A stretch of DNA of 64,000 nt from Lycorma delicatula (GCF_047948215.1 NC_134463.1:98298657-98362656); one strand, 5' to 3'; shown: positions 1 to 11,549, numbered from the stretch's first letter. The notes: generated by a model not told the origin, from the sequence alone. Translations and numbers: made by a program.

Positions 1-1
1 A

Positions 2-489
2 CGCGATTCGCCTAAAGTTAATGTTTGGTGTGGTGTGATGAAAAATCGTGTAATGAGCCTTTCTTCTTTGCTGAAAAAACAATTAATGGAGTTGTGTATC
101 TTGACATGTTAACCGATTATTACTTTCCTCAGCCGGATGAACTCGAAAACATTCATCGACTTCATTTCCAACAAGATGGTGCTCCCCCGCACTTCAATGC
201 ATCGGTCACGGACGCTTTGAACGAAAAATTTGGAGATCGATGGATAGGCCTGCAAGGCCCCATACTTTGGCCTTCAGGAATCCCCAGACCTTGCGATTTC
301 TTCTTGTGGGGTTACATCAAAAGCGTTGTTTATACATAAAAAATTCGCGACCTAAACCGCTTAAAAAACAGGATTAATGAAGCAATGACAACCATTAACG
401 AAGAAATGTTAACTAATGTTTGGAGAGAAGTTGAGTATACTTTGGACATTTGTCGAGCGACTAAGGGCGCACATATTGAAATTTATTAA
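2..489 (+). pseudogene. Tc1/mariner-superfamily transposase relic (rosa-like), 3' part
   Basis: This is the C-terminal half of a DDE/D transposase; the 5' half lies outside the window. Reading starts in frame 2 (motif VNVWCG, about 14-40) and continues in frame 1 from about position 50, so one base has been lost. The catalytic block FQQDGAPPHF puts an Asp at 175-177. It is followed by RWIG, a decayed WPPRSPDLTPLDFF-like block (here WPSGIPRPCDFFLW) with Asp at 295-297, and YIKSVVY. An in-frame TAA at 337-339 interrupts the gene. The frame then continues through NVWREVEYTLDICRATKGAH to a stop at 487-489, the usual C-terminal form of this family. About 39 residues separate the two Asp, and about two seem lost from the third motif. 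It is non-functional. Confidence 0.88.
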
Positions 490-618
490 TTATGTAAAAA
501 AATGTTTGAGACGACAAATTTGAAAAATAATAAAACATAAACTGTAATTAATTCTGTTTTAATTTAAACCATGTTCAAAACCGCACCATTCTTTTATGAT
601 AACTCTGTATATACATAT
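490..618. other. 3' flank of the transposase relic
   Basis: AT-rich sequence that presumably holds the 3' untranslated part and terminal repeat of the preceding transposon. The partner terminus lies outside the window, so the end cannot be fixed. Confidence 0.35.
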
Positions 619-1140
619 TACTTTCCCGTCTACATAGCGCTATAGCTCTAGAAAGGAAAGTATTATAATCGGTCCAATTTGGGCTTTTGCGGTTTTTACC
701 GGATCTTGACGTTTTGACACCTAAGGAACCCAAAAAACCGGATGGTAATGTTCGTACGTACGTATGTGTGTTTGGTGTTGGCCTCTAAATCACCTTATTT
801 CTCCAGAACTACTGGACCGATTATGATCAAACTTGGTCAGATTACTTCTATATATAGGGCATTGATTCTATTAAATTTTCAACTTAAAAGGTGAAGGAGG
901 TGAGGCCGTAGAGCAAGGTCAAAATTCTCTAAAATAGTTCCGTGTTATGACGTCATGACGTGTTATGACGTGTTATGTGAGCGGTAGAATAAATAAAAGA
1001 ATAATAAGTGTAAAAAAATAACTCGATGTAGCTGGGTCTCGTACTCGATCGCCTGGTTGACTCAGTACCTGGTGCATTAAGCTTCGGGACCAGTCTGCCG
1101 AACTTTCAAGCGAAATTTGTTCTACGTAAGTTATGAAATT
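619..1140 (+). repeat. Hairpin-ended interspersed repeat, family D, copy 1
   Basis: It begins with an 8-bp inverted pair, TACTTTCC (619-626) and GGAAAGTA (655-662), around a short spacer. This is followed by a 'tcggtccaattt' block and, near 815-840, a stretch of the common non-coding type 'accgattatgatcaaactt'. Related starts occur at 22688 (same strand) and 17400 (opposite strand). No protein is encoded. The 3' limit is uncertain, and the stretch from 1020 to 1140 may be part of the same repeat. A palindrome ATGACGTCAT sits at 947-956. Confidence 0.5.
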
Positions 1141-1188
1141 ACATTACATTAGTTAGTGCCGAATGCAGCCGCTAGTATCGCCACATCT

Positions 1189-1488
1189 CTAACCCATCGG
1201 GTTGGTCTAGTGGTTAACGCGTCTTCCCAAATCAGCTGATTTGGAAAGTCGAGAGTTACAGCGTTCAAGTCCTAGTAAAGCCAGTTATTTTTACACGGAC
1301 TTGAATACTAGATCGTGGATACCGGTGCTCTTTGGTGGTTGGGTTTTAATTAACCACACATCTCAGGAATGGTCGAACTGAGAATGTACAAGACTACACT
1401 TCATTTACACTCATACATATCATCCTCATTCATCCTCTGAAGAATTTTCTAAACGGTAGTTACCGGAGGCTAAACAGGAAAAAAAAAA
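1189..1488 (+). mobile_element. SINE family A, full length, with target-site duplication
   Basis: A tRNA-derived SINE of about 300 bp. The head carries a Pol III A-box-like TGGTCTAGTGG (1204-1214) and a B-box-like GTTCAAGTCC (about 1263-1272). A body follows, then the tail 'cctctgaag...ccggaggctaaacagg' and an A-rich end. The 15-bp duplication AGTATCGCCACATCT flanks it exactly, at 1174-1188 and 1488-1502, so both ends are defined and it arrived by LINE-type target-primed insertion. Other copies start near 14925, 22820, 25482, 30610, 31940, 39423, 39611, 45031 and 52630. Confidence 0.95.
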
Positions 1489-1607
1489 GTATCGCCACAT
1501 CTGCGCGATTGAATACGATATGCGTGCGCGCTTTATTTAGAATTACTGGATTAAATAAACGAAAAGAACCAACTGCATTGTCAGCTTCCTTTAGATATAT
1601 AATTAAG

Positions 1608-1611
<4 letters not shown>

Positions 1612-1646
<35 letters not shown>
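1612..1646. repeat. (TA)n microsatellite
   Basis: An uninterrupted TA dinucleotide run of about 35 bases. Confidence 0.97.
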
Positions 1647-1649
<3 letters not shown>

Positions 1650-2865
1650 GTGGTGTTAGGCCAAAGTTAACGGACTGATTCAGGACATTAAAGCAAACAA
1701 AACATTGGTCACGACAAATGCCCTTATCTTACTTAATTTTTTCTTCTGTCCACCATTTTATGGTTGTTTTTTTTGTCAATAAAAATTTATATTTGAAAAA
1801 GATATTTTAATGAAATTTGATGTATGTATGTATGTATATATACCGAAAATGTTTTTCTACAAAATAAATAATTTGGAAAATTCTAAAATAGTAACCATTT
1901 AAATCATTAATAGCTCCGTAAATTATAACTTATTCCGATTATGTTTATTAGGTAAAAATCTTAAACCTTTTGCTACGAATAAGAAAATTTTTTATTCGTT
2001 TAAATCGGTGGATTGAACAAATGAAAAACTGAAATTGAAAATTTGATTTTCAGATGTAAAATTTTCATACTTATTTACCTTTTCAAAGATTTTGGGTACA
2101 TGTACACAAATTTCATTAAAATATCTCAACCTGTTCTTAAAATGTACATTTTTAATGAAAAAAAAAACAAAATGGCGGACGGAGAGAATTTTTTATATAT
2201 ATAATTGGATTTTAGTTCCTTGATATGATGTATTGTCTAATTTTATTCTGATATTAAAGGAACTTTCACGTAAAATTTAAAAAAAAAAAATGATAAAACA
2301 CTGATGGTTAAAAAATATATACATATTCCGTAATATATAGAGGAGCCTTAGTATAAGATTCATTATAGTTTCTTTCTCTGAATTATTATTCTTATTTTTA
2401 TGAAAACGAGTTATTCATTGTCTTTTGGTTTTCTTACAAACTGCTTTTTTTTACACAATTGTTTTTTTTTTTGTAATAAACTTATTGAAAAAAAAATTTA
2501 GCTAAATAAAGTTAAAAAGATAATATCAAAATTATTTTAAAAACTTGACTAAAATGTAAAAAAATAATAATTTTTCAATTATTCCTCAAATAATGATTTA
2601 AAGTTGACCCCAAATTAATATACTATAGTAGTCATATATTGTTTACGTCGTTTGTTTATAGCTTAAATTAAAATTTAGCTTAATTAAAGTTTTTGAGATT
2701 AAATCTTTTGTTGTAATCAATCTAAAAAAACTATACTTTTTTTTTTCTTTATGACGATTTGGAAAGACAGTAGTAAACAGTATCACTTACTACTTGCTGG
2801 TTTGACAACTTTTGGAATGCCTTATTAATAACTATAGAATGCTATTAACTGAAACTATTTTTATT
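1647..2865. other. AT-rich DNA without recognisable gene
   Basis: Homopolymer-rich sequence. Short motifs such as 'aatgaaatttgatgtatgtatgtatg' resemble the non-coding parts of interspersed repeats, but nothing can be assigned. Confidence 0.5.
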
Positions 2866-3270
2866 AACCGGCGGCTTTAAAAAAAGAGGTTATTTATTCA
2901 ACCCGTATATACTCATGTATATATATTTTATGTTTGTTCGCTCACAACCTTTTTCCTAATAATCCGATAGAAATTAATTTTGTTACAATCGACACAGCTG
3001 CTTTTCGCGGTGGTACCATGATGTTGAAAAAAATTTTTACACCAAAAAAATCGGTCTGAAAATTGACAAAAGGAATATTTTCGCCGTCCTGCGGGTAGGT
3101 AGGGACTGTGAGAATCCTGATATTCTGGATGTATACGTCACGTTAGATGATGTTTTATGGTGTTTTGTAGGGTAAGTAATGTGAGTTTCTGCACATGATA
3201 TGTAGCACCGTTAATAAAATCATTAAAAATCGAGATATCTCGTTTTTAAATATTTCAGACCCAATATACG
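2866..3270 (+). repeat. Probable interspersed repeat, 'aaccg..cttcaaaa' type
   Basis: It starts 'aaccggcggctttaaaaaaagaggtt', a form that recurs in insect genomes as the end of non-coding repeats. A similar start, 'aaccgacttcaaaataagaaatt', occurs at 9490. No coding potential was seen and the limits are guesses. Confidence 0.35.
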
Positions 3271-4480
3271 TTATAAGTTTACAATATACAGTATCGATTG
3301 GCGCAGTGGGAATCTTATAATTCTATACATGTGCATCACATTACATAGTCTTGATGTTGGTTCCATTTTTTTTTTTTTAAATAATTATATGTTATAATGT
3401 TAAATTACAATAGATATAATTCTCTTTTTGAAACGTAAGTTTTTTGAATTCACCTTAAAAATAGTAATTAAGATGATTCAAGTATAAGACCGATATTTCA
3501 CTCTGGAAAAAAATAATTAGGGGGGATTTCATGGTACTAAGTATGCTATCGAATTTACTGTACTGTTGCTCCTGCAACATGAATATTGAAAAGCATTAAT
3601 TATTTCTGAAATACAAAGCTAATATAAAGAATATTTTTAATTTGAGGACCTATTTTTAAAATACCGTTATTAAAATCTTTTATTTCTTTTCTATTGAAAT
3701 ACAACTTTTTTTTTAATTTTCTAAATTAATATTTTTTTTTGGTACTACTGATTTCGGTACTCCATATTTAAAATTTCCTGAGAACATCTTGCTTCCTTTA
3801 TCTCAAAAATTTACTCAAAGTGTAGTTAAAATGTTTCACCTAATCGATCGCCCCTTAGGTACATAAGATATTTTCCGAGAGGTTTTTATCTTATTCAAAC
3901 CACCCTTTAGGGGATGGTTTGAAAGGCAATATATATTTTCTGCCGTTTTTGAACTCAAAACCATGTCCTTTTGCTAATTAGGTGAATACGTTGCATTAAT
4001 AGGACACTTTTGTTAAAGGCTGGGCAATTTCATTCAGAGTTGGGGATAATAACCTTTTGTTTGACAGTTATCGTTCGGCTTGATATCTTTAGACTGGATG
4101 AACCGATTTTTATGAAATTTTGTACGACGACTTCTGTCATCAGTACATGAATATGAATCGTTGTTGCCATTTAATTTTGGTTACAAGGTAATGTAATAAT
4201 AGTTTTATTAAAATTTCTTTACTTGAATATTTATATAAGTTAATTTTCTACTTAATTTTCCTCCTACGTAGTTATCAATGATGAAGTTCTTGGTCAAGAG
4301 TTACATAGTTTTCCCAGTAAAACCGGGAAAATTAACTCTTGCCGGCTTTTTTTGGTGGGTATTTTCACGCACATTATAGTTTTTCTCTTATGAAAATTCA
4401 AAATCAAAGTTTATACCATCAAAAAAAGTAATTTATGTTTCGTATTAAGTCTTCATTACTTTATAATAAAATTGAGGAAG
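3271..4480. other. AT-rich intergenic DNA with weak repeat traces
   Basis: No gene seen. The 4020-4180 stretch ('ttcggcttgatatctttagactggatgaaccgatttt') has the wording of non-coding repeat bodies seen elsewhere in the window (for example 800-850 and 55370), but I could not define an element. Confidence 0.4.
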
Positions 4481-4499
4481 ACACAAAGAAGTTTAAAAA

Positions 4500-5822
4500 C
4501 CTCTTCTGTTATTTCCACCTTTATCGAACGGATGGGCTTATAGCGACAGCCAAAATTCTGAGTTGTTTGCTGCGCAGTTGAGCAAGATCTTCCAGCTAGA
4601 TGAGATATAGAGAGCTAATGAGGAGGAGTTACTGATTTCTTGAATAGCCCGATTCTTATGTATCTTTCAAAAAGACCCTGCTCATCTGTAGAGATATCAC
4701 AAGGATTCTGAAAAATAGAGAATTTAGAAAAGGTTCCCGCATTTCACTCAGTTACTTAAAAGATATTATTTACACTGCCATCTAAATTCGTAACACACCT
4801 TTGAACAACGTATTTCCTGTCAGAGTTGAAAGCATCACAAATAACAATAGTCTTAAAACTTGGCAAACCTGTTCAGGATATATCCTCTTACAGACTTATA
4901 AGCGTATTGCCGACTATGTCTAAGATATTAAAGAGGCTCTGACCTATTTTAGCAAGCATAGGTGTAACATCCGACCATCAGTCTGGATTCAGAAGTGATT
5001 ATTCAACTATCAAATTCTTACAATTATTAGTGTTATCATCAGGTTTCTAGAAAGGAAGGAATACTATTCAACGGCATTTTTGGACGTGCAGTAGGCCTTT
5101 GATTAGGTTTAGTCATCTGATCTTCTTTATAAATTGTCGAGCCTACCCCAACCATTCTATTTAATCCTACTTAGCTACTTGCTACTTTCGCAAGTTAGCT
5201 GTCTAATTTTTTTACGTAATTCAGGGGTTTTAAAGGTTCAGTTTTGGGGCCTATTTAATACCTAATCTTCAATGCAAACTTTGACAATTGGATCATTTGC
5301 GGATGAGATGGCGATTTCGGCGATTGATGATGACCCGAATCTAGCCTCGGGTAAACTGCAATCAGCGTGCAACTACGTAAATGGAAGATAAAACCCGGCA
5401 AAGTTTACTCACGTGACGTTTGCGATGAGGTGAGCAACTGCCCACGATTTGGCCTGGATAATACGTATATTCCGCTTACCAACAGTGTACGGTACCTAGG
5501 TTTGCACCAGGATCATCGTATGACATGGAGAGGTCTCGTAAGAGAGAAAAAAAGCAACTAAACATTTAAGGCGGATTGCTCACTGGGTAGGGGATTTCAG
5601 TAGTCTCTATCATAAAAAACCTATTGTTATACAAGATATTCTTAAAACCGATTTGAAACTATGGTATTCAACTATGGGACACATCTTGTGCAGGCTATCC
5701 AGCGGATCCAGAATAAAATATTCAGCAATAAAATGGAACCGTCATGGTTCGTGAAGAATAATGAATCCTCGAGCATCTGGATCCTGTACGCATGCGAAAA
5801 GATTCAGCGGCTAAACTCGAAA

Positions 5823-5907
<85 letters not shown>

Positions 5908-6060
5908 TTATATATATATATATAATATATATAGACTAAATACGCATGCGAACCATCTTGCTCTAAATTTGTTAGAAAATAGTGGAGGATGTTAGAAGGC
6001 TCAAATAGAACCGTATGCTGGACCCGGGTGATATAACCTTATGTTAAAGATGAAAAGTCT
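4500..6060 (+). pseudogene. Jockey-clade non-LTR reverse transcriptase relic
   Basis: Collinear fragments of a Jockey-type reverse transcriptase occur in shifting frames. From 5' to 3' they are: TDGLIATA near 4530; a 'LKTWQT..SGYILLQTYKRI' block near 4855-4910, where the family has the WK..I.KPGK and SYRPISLL motifs; PSVWIQK near 4975; ERKEYYSTAFLDVQ.AFD near 5050-5110; FADEM (family FADDT) at 5296-5310; ASGKLQSACN; WRIK-like WKIKPGK; NSVRYLGLHQDHRMTW at about 5484-5530; and a C-terminal HANHLALNLLENS after the microsatellite. The Asp to Glu change in the FADD box, many stops and frameshifts, and a (TA)n(TG)n(TA)n tract inside the C-terminal part show it is dead. It lacks an endonuclease domain, so it is 5' truncated. 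Confidence 0.87.
5829..5933. repeat. Compound microsatellite (TA)n(TG)n(TA)n
   Basis: About 42 bases of TA, then about 36 bases of TG, then about 25 bases of mostly TA. It lies inside the Jockey relic and splits its C-terminal coding trace. The hydrophobic Tyr-Ile and Cys-Val runs that open frames show here are repeat translations, not protein. Confidence 0.97.
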
Positions 6061-7641
6061 CTCGACTAGGATAATATCATGTTAACTAGGATGATAATGT
6101 GTTTAATGATAAAATTATAAATGTTTATTTGACTTAACTTATTTAACAATTGTTTCATTGTTTTAAAACATTTTTTTAGTTATTACTTTATTTATCAACT
6201 GTCTACTTATTGTAATTCCAGTAATTTATTGTATTTTTCAAATACTTTATTTATCTACTGTTAAATTGTTCGCACTTATAGTTATTTGTATTCTTCGATG
6301 TTCCTCCTTCAGTAAATGTTTTTCAAACGATTTTCACATAGAAGGAAGCAATTGTAAATAAGGCATTAGAGCAAATATATATATATTCAACCTCATAAAG
6401 TTTTTTTATTTATTTATAATTGTTTTATCTTAACGTTTTATTTCCGTTATTTTTATTCATTTATAGTTCAATGTGTAAAAATATTAATGAATTAATATTC
6501 ATTACAATTATAACTTACGTGAACATATTACTGTAAAATTCTATTACATATTAAAAACGTAATATTATAAAAATTGTCATAAAATAAAAATTGTTAACTG
6601 CACTATATGAGTAACGGTGTAATTTAATTAAAACATATTAATTGTACTGAAATTAATTTCTGTTTCTATAGAAGGGGTGAGGGTTCTTTTCGTTCATAAA
6701 AGACGATGTTAAGTGAAGAGTAGCGTGATTACTAACCATGAAAACTGTTAAACGTAAAAAGAAAAAAAAAACACTTAAATCGGTATCGTGTATTCATTTA
6801 TATTGTTTTATGTTTTGTACAACTTGAATGAACTTATTACAAGAACGCATCAACAGCTTTGATACAAAATTGTTTTCCATTTTTCGTGTTTTGTGTGTCA
6901 TATTTTTATTATTAGTACTAATAGAAAATAAGAATTATCTCAAACTTGTAAGTTTTTGACAGTAGGAATTGAGAACGTCATACTCAAATTATTCTACTTA
7001 ATATTGCCTAGTTTCATTTTAAATTGTAACTCGTTTTACTTTCAGTAAAATTTCTATTAAAATACACCTTATAATTATAAAATATAAAATAAATTTTTTC
7101 TCGTTAATAGACAGTACTTTTTAACGCTAAAAATGTTAGCGTATATTTTATTCGGAATTCTTAGAATTACGGATTATAGATAATTCAACGTTACAATATC
7201 CAGGTCAAATTGATAATTATTTTCTAATCTGTTTCAACTGTATATTTATTTTTTATATTATTATCAAAAATCAATTTTTATTTTGGAACATCAATTTTTA
7301 TTCATTAACATGAATTTTAAATTTTGGAATACAATAAATAATTACATATTCGGACACGGATATATGAATTCTACTTTTCGCGTTATTTTTTTAATTAAAA
7401 AGATCAACATTATTTTATCCTTGTTGCCATATATTTTCAACAACATAGGAATTAACCGTATAATAAATGTAACGGATTGTAAATAAATCAATTTTGTAAA
7501 AAATTATTTTTTTTAGATTGTAAAAAATAAGTAAAAATAATTTCCAGCGCAATGGGTGTAAAACGTTTGTACAGCAAGTTACCTCTAGCCGGTGATTCCG
7601 TATCATATAAGCATATTTGAACTTTTTACGTAATGTTACAA
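6061..7641. other. AT-rich DNA; possible Jockey 3' untranslated remnant, then nothing assignable
   Basis: The first 100-200 bases may be the 3' untranslated region of the Jockey relic. The rest is AT-rich with short chance open frames on both strands at 7283-7606. I see no domain, repeat copy or splice-bounded exon. Confidence 0.4.
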
Positions 7642-8521
7642 ACGATTCAAAAAGGATTTACAACTTTAAAAGCATATAAAAATATATTAGAATAACTTAA
7701 AAATTTGGTTGAGGTCTCATTTCAGAGAAAAATACGTCAAGTCTGTCATCATCCAACACTCCCGTTGGTTCAACATGGCTTTCATTTATAATGCAACATG
7801 CATCCTACCTGAAGTCGACTTCATTCCAGACAGCAGCCAGCAAGTCGGGCACCTCTGCATCTGCGGCGTTAATTCGAAATCTTACCTTAACAAGATCAAC
7901 CGGCAAAAACCAAACTTTAATAAACCCCACCAAAATATTCTAGCGGGGTCAAATCTGGGGAGCGAGGTGGCCATACAACTGGACCTTCACGACCGATCCA
8001 TCGACCTGGAAATCGACTGTTAAAGAAAATCTCGGACTTCTAGGCGGTATTGAGGTGGTGCCCCGATTTGCTAATAGAATTGATTCCATCTTGATCATCA
8101 TCGTCTAACTGAGGAATAAAAAAATTTTGAAATATGTCCAGATAAACGATATCATTTACGGTTGCTTCTTGGAAGAAGAACGGCCCCTTCTGTCTGAAAG
8201 AAGAACAACCTGACTCAACAAAGGTTTGGTACCAGGATTGTAAACTGTATGCCTGTTAGGAGGCTCCAAACCTTACTCTGTACGAAAATTACGTTGAACT
8301 GCAGTTGCTGACTGCGAATTGTGAAACCAAAACACACAGCGAACACGTTCCGCACCAGTAAATTTATCTATTTTTAACAAGACTGGTGGGCAAATTCGAT
8401 AATGAACTACATTACTCAAAACTTTTTTTCTATGAAATGAGTCCTCAACCGAATCTCTAAATTATCTGAATAAAGTTGTGTATGCTTTTAAAGTTGTGAA
8501 GTTTTTTTTTAATCATAGGGT
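7642..8521 (-). mobile_element. Internally deleted mariner-like transposon (family M), with terminal inverted repeats
   Basis: Left end GATTCAAAAAGGATTTACAA and right end 'ttttaaagttgtgaagttttt..aatca' are inverted copies of each other, so both termini are present. Between them, on the minus strand, are two pieces of the transposase. A start-proximal piece (about 8340-8260) parallels the 34320-34250 part of the fuller copy. A C-terminal piece (about 8040-7720) holds a decayed 'DLTPL[E]YF' block at about 7940-7955, where the catalytic Asp is now Glu. The HTH and QQD-containing middle is missing. The open frame at 7709-8023 on the plus strand is the antisense of this region, not a gene. Confidence 0.78.
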
Positions 8522-9480
8522 ATTACTGTGAAAGGAAAATACCAAATTTGTATAAATACTGATACTATAAAATTTCCAAATTTTCTATTCTTTTACCTCT
8601 GTCTATTTTGAAGTAAGAAATTTTTGACATCTTAGAAAGTTTAAAAGTAGAATAATTATTTTCCTTTGTTGTAAACTGGTGAAAAAAAAAAATATATATA
8701 CATGATATAAATGTTTCACTTGAGGATACGAAAATCAGGGTATTTCAAATGGACTTAAATCTTTTAAAGTTAACTTAAAGCTTATTTATTATTACAGAAG
8801 TTTTACTAAAGGATTTATTTTTATCACCTAAAATCAAATAACTGCATATATTCAATAAATAATGCGTGGAAACTAGAAAACTGACAATTTTCAAATCAAT
8901 ATATACACTCTGTATGGTGTATGTATGTATGTATGTGTATATATATATATACATGTTACATTCAGAGTATATCGCGAAGTTCTCCTGGGGCTTTCGTAAC
9001 CTATTCTACTTGGGAAAATAATGGAGAAGTTCGGATATACAAATGTCCTAAAACTCTTCGTTTGCGAGTGAAAATTTCGCTCGGATTTCTGATACTCCGG
9101 TGAAATGTGGTTGTACTGAAATTTTTAGGAAGTTAATAAAGGAGCAAAATCAATGACTTTTTATCGATTTTGACCTGAAATATCTAATAAAATAGGTCTC
9201 ACAAGTGTACCTATTTATGTTCAATAAATTATTGTACCTATATGTGCAATAGTGACAGAGAAAAGTGGATTGAAAACCAATAAATTGGGGTCAAACTGCT
9301 TTTTTTTATGTTTGACGTACAATAAATTTGTTAAATGGATATCAAATGCTCAAAACTTTTAAACAAAACTTGTAGAGAATTTAATTTTAAAAGTAAGGTA
9401 AGTTGAATAAAATAGAGAAAAGTTAGAAAAATTCAAATATATAATAATAAAAAAATTACGTATTTGTGTATCAGAGAATG
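8522..9480. other. AT-rich DNA with GTAT-rich tract
   Basis: No gene seen. A short (GTAT)n tract at 8918-8938 runs into (TA)n at 8939-8950. A 'tcgcgaagttctcctggggctttcgtaac' stretch near 8971 has no recognised relative in the window. Confidence 0.45.
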
Positions 9481-9484
9481 ATGT

Positions 9485-9880
9485 TTTTTAACCGACTTCA
9501 AAATAAGAAATTATCATTTCTTTTCGTATTGTAGGTACTTTTTTGTATACGTTTTTTAGCCTTATAATTAACGCTTTGGTTTTGCTGATTCGTTTTTGTT
9601 TAACGTTTTTTAAAGGAACTAAAAAACGTTTGGGCGTTCGAATTATTTTTTGTATGTTTTGCGATTATTATTCGGCTTCACATTTTTAATACGCTTTAAA
9701 ATTTAATTATTATTAAGTAACTATAATTAAGGAGTAAAAAAATAATTAATCTCTTAAGTATTATACATTTGTAATGCAATAATTAAAGTCATTCTGTTAT
9801 TCGAAGTATTTTGAAGCAAATATGTAAATAAATCGATATTGTAAAACGTGAGGTTAAAAAATTTCAAATTCCTAGATTCC
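9485..9880 (+). other. AT-rich DNA beginning with an 'aaccgacttcaaaa' repeat start
   Basis: The first 60 bases resemble the start at 2866. The remainder shows nothing assignable apart from the upstream duplication of the next SINE at its end. Confidence 0.35.
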
Positions 9881-10070
9881 GTCGGCCTCTGTGGCGCGAG
9901 TGGCAGCGTCTCGGCCTTTCATCTGAAGGTCTCGGGTTCGAATCCCGGTCAAGCATGGCATTTACACACACGTGAAAATGCCATGCCTCAATGCTATGCG
10001 TGATAATGTCACTCATCTCATCCTCTGAAGCAATACATAACAGTGGTCCCGGAGATTAAACAAACAGAAA
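9881..10070 (+). mobile_element. SINE family B1, full length, with target-site duplication
   Basis: tRNA-like head: 'cctctgtggcgcgagtggcagcg' contains an A-box form, and GGTTCGAATCC (9938-9948) is a perfect Pol III B box. After a 'ggcatttacacacacgtgaaaatgcc' body comes the tail 'cctctgaagcaatac...cccggagattaaaca', which is the same tail module as in family A. Flanks AAATTCCTAGATTCC (9866-9880) and AAATTTCTAGATTCC (10071-10085) form a 15-bp duplication with one mismatch. The head resembles a tRNA but has no proper acceptor stem or downstream structure, so I do not call a tRNA gene. Confidence 0.92.
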
Positions 10071-10085
10071 AAATTTCTAGATTCC

Positions 10086-11549
10086 AGATAGCTTTAGCTC
10101 ATGGTCAGTGACAGTCTTTTTTATATTTTTAATTAAATAATATAAAAAATGCAAAAAAAACATTTAAAATATCTTCTTATTCCTGCATTCAGAAGTAGTC
10201 TTTATCTCATTTATGTTCAGTTTTGAAAATTTTATACTTTTAAAAATTTGTGTTAAATTAAGTAGGAAACTGTTGAAGTTTTATTTTAATTAAATTTTTT
10301 TTCTTAAATTGATGAAAATTTAAAATTTCGGATATTAAAGCAGAATATGTTTAGCTCCATTGTATAAGAGGAGTTTTTTTATCCATCTTTGCATTACGTC
10401 TTTATCCCCGAGATTTTTAAAGTCGATTTTATTTATTTTTTAAAGTTTATTTTATTTAGTTTCATAATTACCTTTTAATTACTTTATTCCAATTATTATT
10501 TATTTATTTGTTATTCATAATAAACTAAATAATTCTGGTTATATTTAACGTGAAATTGAAATCAGAAATCGCTTAAAAGTAGGTATTAGATTAAATTTCA
10601 AGAAATATACTCGTATAACGATGTAATAAAATATCAAAAAAATTCTGCTGTTTACGTGTATAAAATTATTTTATACGTTTCAGTTTTATTTTCTTCTTTT
10701 ATTATTATTATTGTTTTGTTTTATTGATGGTAACGTTGCGGTATAAAACAAAGTTATTATTTTTATGGGATTTTTAAAAAAATGTTTTTATTACAGTGTA
10801 TAATGATGTATTAAACAAAAACTCCCATTAACTTATTCAGATCGAATTAATTAATCTTGAATTACCCTAATGAATACCGACAATTGGAATAATTTCAATT
10901 AAATTACTCTAAATTTAAAAAAATTTCAGGTTTTTTTTTTTATCAATGTGATACAGTTATGCTTAGAAAAATTTTGAAGAACCTTTTATAACATACAAAA
11001 AAAAACATAAATCTGTTCAACTTTACAAGTTGTTCAAGTGCAAAGAAAAATGTTTATAGTAACTTTAAACTTTTAATATTTACAGAAATATAAATTAATG
11101 ATTTCTTTTAATTATTTTTTTTTGCTAACGAATTTTGACGGGATTAAGGGGGGGGGTATAAAAAATTAATGTAAAAATTAAAAAAAAATGGCATTATGAA
11201 AAAAGTTTAATATTAAAATTAAATCTGAGGTAATTATTTAAAAATTTTTACAATTTGATTTTCATTGTCATCCTCATCATATCGTTTTTTAATTTACTTT
11301 AAATTAAAGATTGTATTAATTTGTATAATAATTATTACAATTGATTATAATTTTTTAAATAATTGTTATGCTTAAAAAGTTTTTTAATACCATGAAAAAC
11401 GGAGAAAGTTATAAGTTAAGGAAGTGGAATTTAGTTTTTTTTTCATTATAACGTCATTATGCAAAATTGCCGAAAATTATTCGATTTATTTGCGTCTTAG
11501 GTAAATAAATCATCGAAAATTATTAGCAGCCTTGCTTTAATCCCTAAGA
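10086..11549. other. AT-rich DNA without recognisable gene
   Basis: Long A and T runs and a G7 run near 11149. No domain, repeat copy or plausible exon recognised. Confidence 0.5.

Noticed and set aside
5661..5995. Open frames with Tyr-Ile and Cys-Val runs
   Set aside because: They are translations of the (TA)n(TG)n microsatellite inside a Jockey relic.
7709..8023. 104-codon plus-strand frame
   Set aside because: It is the antisense of the C-terminal transposase remnant in the internally deleted transposon and overlaps copies at 24.2 and 33.5 kb.
9881..9955. tRNA gene at the head of a SINE B copy (also 37528, 47780, 50584, 60604)
   Set aside because: The A- and B-box forms are good, but there is no paired acceptor stem. 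The same head recurs with a shared body and tail, so these are SINE heads.
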